Assembly (NCBI GenBank): GCA_016715075.1
Contig: JADKBK010000002.1
Coordinates: 1-64,000 of the forward strand
Direction: 5' to 3'
DNA length: 64,000 nucleotides
Source: Bacteroidales bacterium
GTDB taxonomy: Bacteria > Bacteroidota > Bacteroidia > Bacteroidales > VadinHA17
In this document: one piece after another, positions 25,031-33,789 of the stretch
Layout: every line of letters starts with the position of its first letter
Position numbering within the stretch: the stretch's first letter is position 1
The notes under the pieces: model-generated
What the model saw: only the letters and a program-made list of their open reading frames with translations
Databases searched by the model: none
What the model was told of the DNA's origin: nothing
Position numbers and translations under genes: made by a program

Positions 25031-25882
25031 TTAATCTCCCCATCCACCCATAAATTGACCCGTCTTGGTGAAAGATACTTTAGGATTAACACAAATTACA
25101 GGGATCTTTGAGCTGTTCGCTATTATATACTGTTCTGAGGCACCAAATGTATAATCGGCGAAAGTTATATTCTTTGTTGTAACGATCAGTATGAGATCGG
25201 CTTTGATACTCAGTGCGAAATCAAGAGTTTGCTGTGCGAAGTTCTTTTTGGGAACCTCATGAATCTGATACTCTATATTGTTCTGTATGAGATATTTAAT
25301 AGCAAAATTAAGATTGACTTTTGTCTTTTTTGCAAGGTTCTTATCATTGGTACCGGCAACGAACATATGAATTTTCGAGTCGAAATATTTACCCATGAAG
25401 ATTGCCATTTTCATTTTCTCCTTATTTTCTCCTCTGAAGTCAACCGGGAAGACAATGTTATGATATCTCTCCTGGTCGTTAGGGGGATCCTGTACAACAA
25501 TGAAAGGTGTTTTTGATTTAACCATCACTTTAAGGGCCCAGCTACCTGTCAGCTTCTGCATCCCCTTCATTCCATGGGTGCCCATGATGACAAGGCTGGC
25601 TTCTTTCTCGTTGGCATACTCAGCTATTGCATGAAATATGCTGCCTTTTGTAATCTGCCAGGCCAGTGAGATATTGTATTTTTTACTGTAATCTTCAACA
25701 GCTTTCTGTAGATTTGCTTTTCTTTCCGCAAGGTTTTTCTGGTTTATCCCCGATTCGACAATATGCAATAAAGATATTTCATTTCCCACCATACGGCTGA
25801 TTTTCACTGCGTGAGCAAGGGCATGTGATGCAACATCCGTGAAATCCCAGGGGACAACTATTATATTCTTGTGCTCTTCCAT
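25031..25882 (-). CDS. Universal stress protein, two tandem Usp domains
   Basis: 283 residues with two UspA-like alpha/beta domains (about 1-135 and 145-265). The first begins IIVVPWDFTDVASHALAHA and contains MGTHGMKGMQKLTGSWALKVM-type spacing that approximates the ATP-binding G2xG9xGS/T motif, with the last glycine replaced. The second domain lacks the motif and ends KIPVICVNP. A role in stress survival is known for the family; the ligand here is uncertain. It stands alone, 53 bp upstream of gldA on the same strand. Confidence 0.88.
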   Translation of the reverse strand: MEEHKNIIVVPWDFTDVASHALAHAVKISRMVGNEISLLHIVESGINQKNLAERKANLQKAVEDYSKKYNISLAWQITKGSIFHAIAEYANEKEASLVIMGTHGMKGMQKLTGSWALKVMVKSKTPFIVVQDPPNDQERYHNIVFPVDFRGENKEKMKMAIFMGKYFDSKIHMFVAGTNDKNLAKKTKVNLNFAIKYLIQNNIEYQIHEVPKKNFAQQTLDFALSIKADLILIVTTKNITFADYTFGASEQYIIANSSKIPVICVNPKVSFTKTGQFMGGWGD

Positions 25883-26176
25883 AGTTTATTAGATTTTCGG
25901 TTTATTATCCAAAGTTATTCAGATTTTATCAATTTACAAACCAATATGTTAATGTCGCTCCTTTTAAATATTAACAACTGCAGCAAGTTTGCTCAGTAAT
26001 AATTTGCTTCCGGTATAATTGAGTGGGAAGAGTTGTTATGACAAAAACAGTGCCATTTGAAATGAATAGTTGATTTTTACGTTGATAAAAAAGATATGAT
26101 ACGATTCATAAAGTCAGAAGTATGGAGCATTTTATTATTTTTGCGATAAATTTTTTATTGTCAATATCGGATCAGA

Positions 26177-27565
26177 ATGAAAAGGACTAAGATTAAGGAG
26201 TTATTAAAAACCGCACCTGTTGGTACGGAAGTGGTGGTAAAAGGCTGGGTCAGGACAAAAAGGGGGAATAAGAGCATTGTTTTCATTGCGCTGAATGATG
26301 GATCTACCATAAATAATATACAGGTGGTTGTTGATGCTGCATCTTTTGATGAGTCTCTTTTGAAAGATATTACCACTGGAGCCTGCATTGCAGTGACCGG
26401 GAACCTGGTTGAATCGCAGGGGCAGGGCCAGAATGTTGAGATAAATGCAGGCACCATAGAGCTTTACGGGAAGAGTGATGCCGAGACATATCCTCTTCAG
26501 AAAAAAGGTCATTCCATGGAATTTATGAGGGAGATTGCTCATCTCCGTTTCAGGACAAACACTTTTGGTGCTGTATTCAGAATACGTCATGCCATGGCTT
26601 TCGCCATCCATAAATACTTTAATGATAAAGGGTTCTTCTATCTTCATACTCCTATCATTACTGGCAGTGATGCAGAAGGAGCAGGTGAGATGTTTCATGT
26701 GACAACTATGGATCTGAAAAGTATACCAAAGAATGAAGACGGGTCCGTTGACTACAAGAATGATTTTTTCGGCAGGGAGACAAACCTTACAGTTTCTGGT
26801 CAGCTTGAAGGTGAACTTGGAGCTCTTTCCTTAGGAGATATATACACCTTCGGACCTACTTTCAGAGCCGAGAATTCGAATACCCCCAGGCATCTTGCCG
26901 AATTCTGGATGATTGAACCTGAAATGGCATTTTATGATCTGAAGGATAACATGGATCTTGCCGAGGAATTTGTAAAATATCTGATCAGTTATGCCCTTGA
27001 AAACTGCAGGGAAGATCTTGATTTTCTCAATAACATGATAGACAAGGGGCTTATTGACAGGCTCAATTTTGTACTTAAAAATGATTTTGTAAGGATAAGT
27101 TACACTGAAGCCGTAGAAATCCTGACCGCTTCGGGCAAGAAGTGGGAATTCCAGGTAGGTTGGGGACGAGATCTTCAGGCCGAACATGAGAGATACCTTG
27201 TTGAGGAGCATTTTAACCGGCCTGTGATACTCACCGACTATCCGAAAGCAATAAAGGCTTTCTACATGAAGCAGAATGATGACAACAATACTGTCAGGGC
27301 AATGGATGTTCTCTTCCCCGGCATTGGAGAAATCATCGGGGGCTCCCAGAGGGAAGAAAACTATGATAAACTCATTGCCAGGATCAGGGAGATGAAAATG
27401 CCTGAAAAAGATCTCTGGTGGTATCTTGACACAAGAAAATTCGGCACAGCTCCGCATAGCGGCTTCGGTCTTGGCTTCGAACGACTGATATTATTTGTAA
27501 CCGGAATGTCAAATATAAGAGATGTGATACCTTTTCCAAGGACACCCAAAAATGCAGAGTTCTAG
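26177..27565 (+). CDS. asnS: Asparaginyl-tRNA synthetase
   Basis: A 462-residue class IIb synthetase. An N-terminal OB-fold anticodon-binding domain (about 18-105, VVVKGWVRTKR) is followed by the catalytic core with motif 1 around HTPIITGSDAEGAG, motif 2 TFRAENSNTPRHLAEFWMIEPE and motif 3 GFGLGFERL near the C-terminus. GEIIGGSQRE confirms the AsnRS/AspRS group, and the absence of a large insert favours AsnRS. The 294-bp region upstream is AT-rich and shows no recognisable feature. rpoN follows 39 bp downstream on the same strand. Confidence 0.96.
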   Translation: MKRTKIKELLKTAPVGTEVVVKGWVRTKRGNKSIVFIALNDGSTINNIQVVVDAASFDESLLKDITTGACIAVTGNLVESQGQGQNVEINAGTIELYGKSDAETYPLQKKGHSMEFMREIAHLRFRTNTFGAVFRIRHAMAFAIHKYFNDKGFFYLHTPIITGSDAEGAGEMFHVTTMDLKSIPKNEDGSVDYKNDFFGRETNLTVSGQLEGELGALSLGDIYTFGPTFRAENSNTPRHLAEFWMIEPEMAFYDLKDNMDLAEEFVKYLISYALENCREDLDFLNNMIDKGLIDRLNFVLKNDFVRISYTEAVEILTASGKKWEFQVGWGRDLQAEHERYLVEEHFNRPVILTDYPKAIKAFYMKQNDDNNTVRAMDVLFPGIGEIIGGSQREENYDKLIARIREMKMPEKDLWWYLDTRKFGTAPHSGFGLGFERLILFVTGMSNIRDVIPFPRTPKNAEF

Positions 27566-27604
27566 AAAAACTTATTACGGGATTAATTTGTTGAAAAGAA
27601 TAGC

Positions 27605-29059
27605 ATGTTAAAGCAAAGGTTACAGCAAAAACTGCTTCAGAAGCTTTCGCCTCAGCAGATCCAGATGATAAAACTTCTGGAGGTTCCGACTTTGCAGATA
27701 GAACAGCGTATAAAGAAAGAGCTGGAGGAGAATCCGGCACTCGAAGAGGGGCCGGAGGATGAGGAAGTTCATACTGATGAGGAAGAAGAACAATTCGAGG
27801 AGACCGATAAAGACCAGGAGGAGTTCACTCTTGATGATTATATAGAGGAAGACGACATCCCTGATTACCGGTTACAGGAAAAAAATTACAGTAAGGACGA
27901 AGATAAAAGAACAGAGATCCCATTCTCTGTCGGATTTTCTTTTCATGAACATCTTGAATCTCAATTGAGTCTGCGGGATCTTACTGAAAAGCAAAAAGTG
28001 CTTGGTGAATATATAATCGGAAATATTGATGAAGATGGATATCTGAGGAGAGAGCTTATTAACATTGTTGATGATCTGGCTTTTCTTCAGAACGTTGAAA
28101 CAACCGAGGAGGAGCTTGAAGAGGTGCTGAGAATTATCCAGGATCTGGAACCGTCAGGTGTTGGAGCCAGATCTTTAAGGGAATGCCTTCTCCTTCAGAT
28201 TGAAAAGAGAGGGAACTCGCAACCATCGCTGAAGATCGCTCATTCCATCCTTGACCTCTATTTCGACGAGTTTACAAAACGACATTACGATAAGATAATT
28301 GCCCGCCTTGGGATCTCGGAAAATGAACTTAAAGCCGCTATTGATGAGGTACTCAAGCTGAACCCCAAACCCGGAGGAGTATACAGTGATCCGTTCAGCA
28401 AAACATCCCAGCCGATAATCCCTGATTTTATACTCGAGCTTAGTGAAGACGGCTTTGACCTGCATCTTAATTCACGTAACCTGCCTGAACTCAGGTTAAG
28501 CTCCGCATATAATGAAATGCTTCACTCTTACAGCAGAGACAAGAGCCAGAAAAAAGAGATGAAGGATGCCGCACTTTTTGTGAAACAAAAGATTGATTCG
28601 GCAAAATGGTTCATTGATGCAATCAGGCAAAGACAAAATACTCTTCTCCTGACAATGAATGCAATACTTGAGTATCAGCAGGATTATTTCATTGACGGGG
28701 ATGAAACAAAATTGCGGCCGATGATTCTGAAAGATGTCGCTGAAATGACAGGTCTTGACATTTCAACAGTATCAAGGGTTGCAAACAGTAAATTCATACA
28801 GACACATTTCGGGATCTTTTCTCTTAAGTTCTTTTTTTCTGAAGGGCTTCAGACAGACAGCGGGGAGGAAGTGTCGACAAGAGAAATAAAAAGGATTTTG
28901 CAGGATTGTATTGAAAACGAACAGAAGAGAAGACCATTAACTGACGAAAGGCTTACTGAAATCCTCCAGGAAAAAGGATACCAGATCGCACGCCGGACTG
29001 TCGCAAAATACCGTGAGCAACTTAATATTCCTGTTGCCAGGCTGAGGAGGGAGATATAG
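27605..29059 (+). CDS. rpoN: RNA polymerase sigma-54 factor
   Basis: 484 residues. Region I (1-50) is the Gln/Leu-rich activator-interaction segment (LQQKLLQKLSPQQIQMIKLLEVP). It is followed by an acidic region II (about 55-100), the core-binding domain and the -12-recognition HTH (about 370-390, DVAEMTGLDISTVSRV). The C-terminal RpoN box reads ARRTVAKYRE. All functional parts are present. It directs transcription from -24/-12 promoters and needs AAA+ activators, none of which is encoded in this window. The PAP2-like gene starts 1 bp after its stop, so the two are probably coupled. Confidence 0.97.
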   Translation: MLKQRLQQKLLQKLSPQQIQMIKLLEVPTLQIEQRIKKELEENPALEEGPEDEEVHTDEEEEQFEETDKDQEEFTLDDYIEEDDIPDYRLQEKNYSKDEDKRTEIPFSVGFSFHEHLESQLSLRDLTEKQKVLGEYIIGNIDEDGYLRRELINIVDDLAFLQNVETTEEELEEVLRIIQDLEPSGVGARSLRECLLLQIEKRGNSQPSLKIAHSILDLYFDEFTKRHYDKIIARLGISENELKAAIDEVLKLNPKPGGVYSDPFSKTSQPIIPDFILELSEDGFDLHLNSRNLPELRLSSAYNEMLHSYSRDKSQKKEMKDAALFVKQKIDSAKWFIDAIRQRQNTLLLTMNAILEYQQDYFIDGDETKLRPMILKDVAEMTGLDISTVSRVANSKFIQTHFGIFSLKFFFSEGLQTDSGEEVSTREIKRILQDCIENEQKRRPLTDERLTEILQEKGYQIARRTVAKYREQLNIPVARLRREI

Positions 29060-29060
29060 A

Positions 29061-29705
29061 ATGAATAATAGCGGATCGGCAGATTTTTCTGACAAACTGG
29101 CAAGGATAATATCGGTAATTTTTCACCCGTTGTTAATGCCGGTCTATGGTCTTGGAATAGTCTTTTGGGCGCCAACACTCTACAACTACCTACCGTTTGA
29201 TGTCAAAAAGCTTGTGATACTGATAGTATTGGTTAACAACGTCCTGTTGCCATTGTCATTAATACCCTTTTTTGTTCACAACAAAGTAATAAGTTCGTGG
29301 TTCCTGAATGAGAGGCAAGACAGGAGTATACCCTTGATAATAGCTACAATTCTGTATGGTGTAACAACATATATAATTATCAGATTCCCTGTTCCCTTTT
29401 TTCTGAAAACATTCTTTCTGGCATCCGGATTACTTTCTCTGATTGCGACTCTGATAAACATCAGGTGGAAGATATCCCTTCATTCCATTGGCGCAGGACT
29501 GCTTCCTGCCCTTGTCCTGATACTCTCTTTTAAGATGTACACTCCGCTTTTATGGTACATTATCCCGTCATTTCTTGCAGCCGGATTGATACTCTCATCA
29601 CGGTTACAGCTTAAGCTACATAGTCCTGCTCAGGTGTGGTCAGGATTTATTACGGGATTCGTGGGATTTTCACTCTTTGTGTTGTTACTCCAGCATCTCT
29701 CTTAG
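29061..29705 (+). CDS. PAP2-superfamily-like membrane protein
   Basis: 214 residues with about six hydrophobic helices. SLHSIGAG (about 155-162) and HSPAQVWSGFITG (about 188-200) look like the second and third phosphatase motifs of PAP2 proteins (SxxH and the RxxxxHxxxD region). The aspartate of motif 3 is replaced by Gln/Val and the KxxxxxxRP motif 1 is not evident. It is therefore a diverged relative that may have lost phosphatase chemistry. The start codon is 1 bp after the rpoN stop. Its 3' end overlaps the convergent glycosyltransferase gene by 21 bp. Confidence 0.6.
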   Translation: MNNSGSADFSDKLARIISVIFHPLLMPVYGLGIVFWAPTLYNYLPFDVKKLVILIVLVNNVLLPLSLIPFFVHNKVISSWFLNERQDRSIPLIIATILYGVTTYIIIRFPVPFFLKTFFLASGLLSLIATLINIRWKISLHSIGAGLLPALVLILSFKMYTPLLWYIIPSFLAAGLILSSRLQLKLHSPAQVWSGFITGFVGFSLFVLLLQHLS

Positions 29706-30776
29706 TCCTTTCTCAAGAAGATATGAGCTTTCTTCATTTATTAGGGAATACAACATTCTATTACCTTTTCCGGGCAGAAAGTTATACTTTAATTTTTTTT
29801 GAGTGCAGGCAGAAAACAATCCTTTTGATGAGAGGTATTCAGCAAGGTATTCCTGTTCAGTCTGACCCGGTGTAGGTACAAGTAATGCGCTGCAGCTGAG
29901 GCTAACAAGTTCCATTATTGTTGAGTATCCGGCCCGTGTTATGATGGTTTCACTTTTGGTGATCAGTTGTTGCATTACAGGTGCAGCCGGATGATTGCAG
30001 AAGGCAAAATTCCCTGCTCTGCGAATCTCATTTCCGTTGCCTGGTTTCCCTTCAAGAATTACTGAGGGGATCTCTTCATCTTTCAGCAGAGATAATAATT
30101 TATTCCTCAGAATGGACTTCTGTGGTTCGGGACCTGAAAGGATCACAGTGTTGTACGGATATGAAAACAGATTCACTTCTGAAGGTTGACCAGCTATGGG
30201 GAATCGGGAGAGAATACCTGTATATCTTACATTGTCAGGCAGTTTGAGGCCATGTGATAATCTGCCTGTTAGGTTAATATCACCCGGAAGATCAGGAATA
30301 AAGCAAAGGGAATACTTTCTGATAACAATACCATGAAGGTATTTGCCAATGAACTCAAGGAAACGGAATGGTTTCGGGAAGGGGATCAGGGGCATATGTG
30401 TGATATACACGCTTTTGATATTCCTGTTCCACAGGCCAAAACGGTTATCGCTTATAACCAGATCTATTGAATGATTTTCTATTATTTTTTTCAGTCTGTG
30501 ATGTTCCCGGACAATATGAAAAAGCAGCAGTGGCGTTTTAAGCAGTAGGGGAATATACTGAGGAAAATACCGGGAGTAGCCTGGGCTGAAACCAGGGAAA
30601 TCAATAAAATGCAGTCCGGGCAGCTCCTCACGGAAAAGCTTTATATGTTCTTTCCCTGAGGCAATGAATATGTTCTGATTCAGCTCCTGCAATCGTCTGG
30701 CAAGAGGAATCATCCGTGCAGCATGTCCCAATCCCCACTCAAGGGGACAGATCAGTATGTTATGCTTCTTATTCAA
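29685..30776 (-). CDS. GT-B glycosyltransferase, MurG/GT28-like
   Basis: 363 residues. The N-terminus ILICPLEWGLGHAARMIPLARRL has the glycine-rich GLGHAAR loop of GT28-type enzymes. The C-terminal half contains the nucleotide-sugar-binding segment ITRAGYSTIMELVSLSCSALLVPTPGQTEQEYLA, typical of UDP-GlcNAc-using MurG-like transferases. Bacteroidota homologues are annotated only generally. The acceptor is unknown; a lipid-linked or surface glycan is likely. It lies 3 bp downstream of the radical SAM gene on the same strand, suggesting co-transcription. Confidence 0.75.
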   Translation of the reverse strand: MNKKHNILICPLEWGLGHAARMIPLARRLQELNQNIFIASGKEHIKLFREELPGLHFIDFPGFSPGYSRYFPQYIPLLLKTPLLLFHIVREHHRLKKIIENHSIDLVISDNRFGLWNRNIKSVYITHMPLIPFPKPFRFLEFIGKYLHGIVIRKYSLCFIPDLPGDINLTGRLSHGLKLPDNVRYTGILSRFPIAGQPSEVNLFSYPYNTVILSGPEPQKSILRNKLLSLLKDEEIPSVILEGKPGNGNEIRRAGNFAFCNHPAAPVMQQLITKSETIITRAGYSTIMELVSLSCSALLVPTPGQTEQEYLAEYLSSKGLFSACTQKKLKYNFLPGKGNRMLYSLINEESSYLLEKGLREMLE

Positions 30777-30779
30777 TAT

Positions 30780-31565
30780 TTAAGAGGAAACCTGAGTTTT
30801 AATTCCAAGCTTTTCAACCCTTGATGCAATTTCCTTCAGCTCTTTTGCCGGTACTTTATTTAGCTCTCCGCCTTCGGGAGGAGTATCTCTTGATATTGTA
30901 TAGATCATCACCTCTGAAGGCTTTATTTTTTCTATTGCTTTTAGCCAGGCATCGAGCTCTTCTGCGGTTGTATTGTCAATAACCCTGCCGTTTAAAGTTC
31001 CCCTCAGGAAAAGTGTCTGAATGATCAGCTTCCCGTTAAATCCGGCCAGATTATTTATCAGTTCCCTGACATTGATCTTAGCAGCCGGCTGATTATGAAT
31101 GGATACAGTATAGTCGAAGGCAGAGTCCAGTTTAAGGATATTCATATCGACTTTAAGAAGGGCTTCTTTCACCCTCTGGTCAGATACTGTTGTGGAGTTT
31201 GAAAGAACTGCAATACGTGCATCCGGGAAATATTTATTTCTGAGAAGAATACTATCGTCAATGATCCCGGGGAAAGCAGGATGAAGAGTTGGTTCGCCGT
31301 TTCCGGCATAGGTAATTACATCGGGTTTAAGATCCTTTGCCCTCATTTCGGAAAGCTTCTTCTCAAGGGCTTCAAACACCTCCTCTCTTTTTGGGAGACG
31401 TGCCTGTTTGTTTTCAGTATCCCTTGTCCAGCCGCATTCGCAATAAATACAATTGAAGTTGCAGATTTTTTTGTTTGTCGGGAGCAGGTTTATTCCAAGA
31501 GAAACACCAAGCCTTCTGCTTTTAACAGGGCCGAATATTATCTTATCAAAAAGGAATGTTCCCAT
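30780..31565 (-). CDS. Radical SAM protein (COG0731-like)
   Basis: About 261 residues from the ATG at 31565 (an upstream in-frame ATG at 31598 adds 11 residues). The family core MGTFLFDKIIFGPVKSRRLG begins at this start. The 4Fe-4S ligands are C35, C39 and C42 in CNFNCIYC, and the SAM-binding glycine motif appears as YAGNGEPTLHP. Members are Fe-S oxidoreductases of the Wyosine-TYW1-related group. No SPASM or B12 domain is present. The substrate cannot be named. It is paired with the glycosyltransferase 3 bp downstream. Confidence 0.82.
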   Translation of the reverse strand: MGTFLFDKIIFGPVKSRRLGVSLGINLLPTNKKICNFNCIYCECGWTRDTENKQARLPKREEVFEALEKKLSEMRAKDLKPDVITYAGNGEPTLHPAFPGIIDDSILLRNKYFPDARIAVLSNSTTVSDQRVKEALLKVDMNILKLDSAFDYTVSIHNQPAAKINVRELINNLAGFNGKLIIQTLFLRGTLNGRVIDNTTAEELDAWLKAIEKIKPSEVMIYTISRDTPPEGGELNKVPAKELKEIASRVEKLGIKTQVSS

Positions 31566-31691
31566 TTTTGCAGTGATTTCAGGCCTCAAAATTAGCATTA
31601 TTTTCCATTTCTATCAGTGGAGTAACACTATGCCCCCGGGGGTGGGCTAAAAGATAATACCAAAGGGTTGTAGAAAAGGTCGAGGCTTCCA

Positions 31692-31794
31692 ACTCTCTTT
31701 CTCTGTGTTCCTCTGTGAATCCTCTGTGGATCTGTGACAGTTTTTTTTATTTCATAGAGAGCCACAGAGTTTCCACAGAGAGCCACAGAGAGTA
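31692..31794. repeat. Syllabic inverted repeat built on ctctgtg/cacagag
   Basis: The left half has four spaced ctctgtg/tctgtg units (31692-31740). The right half has three cacagag units of opposite sense (31771-31792), with a T8 tract between them. The whole can fold into a long imperfect hairpin. It fills the gap between the radical SAM gene and the amidohydrolase gene, starting about 100 bp beyond the former. Confidence 0.6.
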
Positions 31795-31805
31795 GATGAG
31801 AAAGC

Positions 31806-32981
31806 CTAGACAAGTCTTTTAACGGAACTGCCGGGAAGCAGCCTCATATTCTGCAGATCGACATCCTGAAGAAGCAGAAGTCCGGGTCTCTTCCCCGGGC
31901 CGATGACCCCGAACCGATCCTCCTCTCCAAGGGCCTTTGCTCCGTTTAATGTTGCCCAGGTAACAAGTGTTTCTATTGTTAATGAAGGGAAATGATGTTG
32001 TAGTGTTTTGAGCTCCTCAAGCATATCAAGTTTGTCGTTTGAAGCAAGACTGTCTGTTCCTGCCACTATGATGCACTCCTCATCAATCAGAAGGTCAGCA
32101 GGAGGTATCATATTCTCGATATATCTGTTTGAGTTAGGGCAGAGGCACCAGTAGAGATTTTTTCTTTTGCCTATCTCTCTTATTGTCACCTGATTAGCAA
32201 AGGTATTATGTACGAGTATCAGGTTACCTTTCCTGGTAATCTCATTAAGAATGGCATCGGAATGGCTTTTTACTGCTTCAATTCCTGATGTAATTAACCC
32301 TGATTTTAAGTATGAACTCATCAGTGGTCCTGAATGATTTTCAACCAGTTCTGCCTCTCCCGGAGTCTCCATAAAGTGAATTGAGGTGATCCTGTTCTCA
32401 CTGCTGGCTTCACGCAGCAGCCTGAAAAGAGTCAATGACAATGAATAAACGGAATGCGGAACGATTGAATAGGCAAGATTCATTTCATCTGCAATTTCTG
32501 CAATTTTGATGATCTCAGCCATACGGCGGTCAGCCTTTGCCGGATCAATACCAAAAACTTCAAGAAAGTTGTGGTAAGTTATTTCTGACTCTTTTTTTAT
32601 CTCAAAGGTCAGGGAGGTGTTACAGATATCGGCACATAGATTTACTCCGGCAGCATACATATCCTTATCTGCTGCTTTTGCTGCCCGTATTATGCTTTCA
32701 TTATCAGTCACCCTTGTATTTCTTACCTGGTCAATGAAGCCGGTCAACCCTGTGCCACAGCTTATAGCCTCTTTCATATGTGACAATTCAAGATGGCAAT
32801 GGCAGTTAACAAACCCGGGTATTATTATGCCATTATAAAACTCAACAGAGTGTTCCTCATAAAGGCTGCCCTGAGTATCCTCAATACCGACAATCGTACC
32901 ATCTTCTGTAGTGGTTATTATAGCTCTTTTTAAAGGAGTTCCTGAGTTGGTAATGATGTATTGAGCAGAAAAGCGCTTCAT
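31806..32981 (-). CDS. Metal-dependent amidohydrolase (COG0402-like)
   Basis: 391 residues. The metal-binding HCHLELS at about 60-66, a mid-protein SIVPHSVYSLS, HFMETPGEAEL and the late GTDSLASN are the classical motifs of the cytosine/aminofutalosine/SAH deaminase group. Members with HLELS are often aminodeoxyfutalosine deaminases of the futalosine menaquinone route, but nothing else of that pathway is present here, so the substrate stays open. The start overlaps the stop of the DUF4296 gene by 4 bp (ATGA-type), so the two are translationally coupled. Confidence 0.78.
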   Translation of the reverse strand: MKRFSAQYIITNSGTPLKRAIITTTEDGTIVGIEDTQGSLYEEHSVEFYNGIIIPGFVNCHCHLELSHMKEAISCGTGLTGFIDQVRNTRVTDNESIIRAAKAADKDMYAAGVNLCADICNTSLTFEIKKESEITYHNFLEVFGIDPAKADRRMAEIIKIAEIADEMNLAYSIVPHSVYSLSLTLFRLLREASSENRITSIHFMETPGEAELVENHSGPLMSSYLKSGLITSGIEAVKSHSDAILNEITRKGNLILVHNTFANQVTIREIGKRKNLYWCLCPNSNRYIENMIPPADLLIDEECIIVAGTDSLASNDKLDMLEELKTLQHHFPSLTIETLVTWATLNGAKALGEEDRFGVIGPGKRPGLLLLQDVDLQNMRLLPGSSVKRLV

Positions 32982-33751
32982 AATGCGACCAGGGAGTAAA
33001 TGACTGCCACATCGTTGATAACAACATGCTTTTCCCAGTCATCAGGGTGGTTATCAAACTCATACAAATTTCCTTTGACGAACAGCGTCGTTTTGATAGG
33101 CACTTTGAATGTTACACTGTATTTATGTTGCCTGCCATTCTTTATATAGTATTGCGGTATAAAGTAAGTTTTTTTCCCCGTTTCGATACTGTCGGGGTGA
33201 CACGTAAATCCTTTCAATCCAGGATTTAGTGACTGATCATCAGGGAATAGTGTTAAGGAATAGGAGAGGGTATACAGTCCGGGTTTTTTGAACAAGATTT
33301 CAAAGTTCGTGGAATCGGAACCTGATGGATCGGGGAACGAATATGATTCAAATCCCGGCCAGAGGCTCCCGTCAGGGACTCTGGACAGGGCGACTTCTTT
33401 CTGGACACGTGATTCCATTTCACTCAGTATCCCAAGTACCTTGTCATAAATACTAATAAGCTTCTTAGGATTCTTTATAAAGTAATATTTCAGTGTTTTA
33501 TCCAGATCTTCCTTGTTATATCCATGTTTTTCGATGATATGGTTATAAGTTGAAAGAGAGTCAAACGGTGAATACTTAAGTGTGATTCTTGGCATTCCTA
33601 TAAGGCCGTCAGTAAGATAAATATCTGTAAGTATGGGGACAAGCTCATTTTCCGGTATCAGGTCCCTCTTGTCAAGTTTACTTCTTCGGCTGCCGCAGGA
33701 GGCGATTATCAGTGAGAGAGTAAGTAATATAAATAGGCTGAACCTGATCAT
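32978..33751 (-). CDS. DUF4296 lipoprotein
   Basis: 257 residues with a lipoprotein signal (MIRFSLFILLTLSLIIASC, lipidated C19). The DUF4296 segment follows (about 30-115: PENELVPILTDIYLTDGLI, then YNHIIEKHGYNKEDLDKTLKYY), with a less conserved C-terminal domain of about 130 residues predicted to be beta-rich. DUF4296 is a Bacteroidota family of unknown function, usually near cell-envelope or housekeeping genes. It lies between the LolE-like permease (38 bp upstream) and the coupled amidohydrolase. An outer-membrane or periplasmic location is inferred. Confidence 0.78.
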   Translation of the reverse strand: MIRFSLFILLTLSLIIASCGSRRSKLDKRDLIPENELVPILTDIYLTDGLIGMPRITLKYSPFDSLSTYNHIIEKHGYNKEDLDKTLKYYFIKNPKKLISIYDKVLGILSEMESRVQKEVALSRVPDGSLWPGFESYSFPDPSGSDSTNFEILFKKPGLYTLSYSLTLFPDDQSLNPGLKGFTCHPDSIETGKKTYFIPQYYIKNGRQHKYSVTFKVPIKTTLFVKGNLYEFDNHPDDWEKHVVINDVAVIYSLVAL

Positions 33752-33789
33752 TTTAAGGATTGTTGAGATAATAAATATAGCAATGATTT

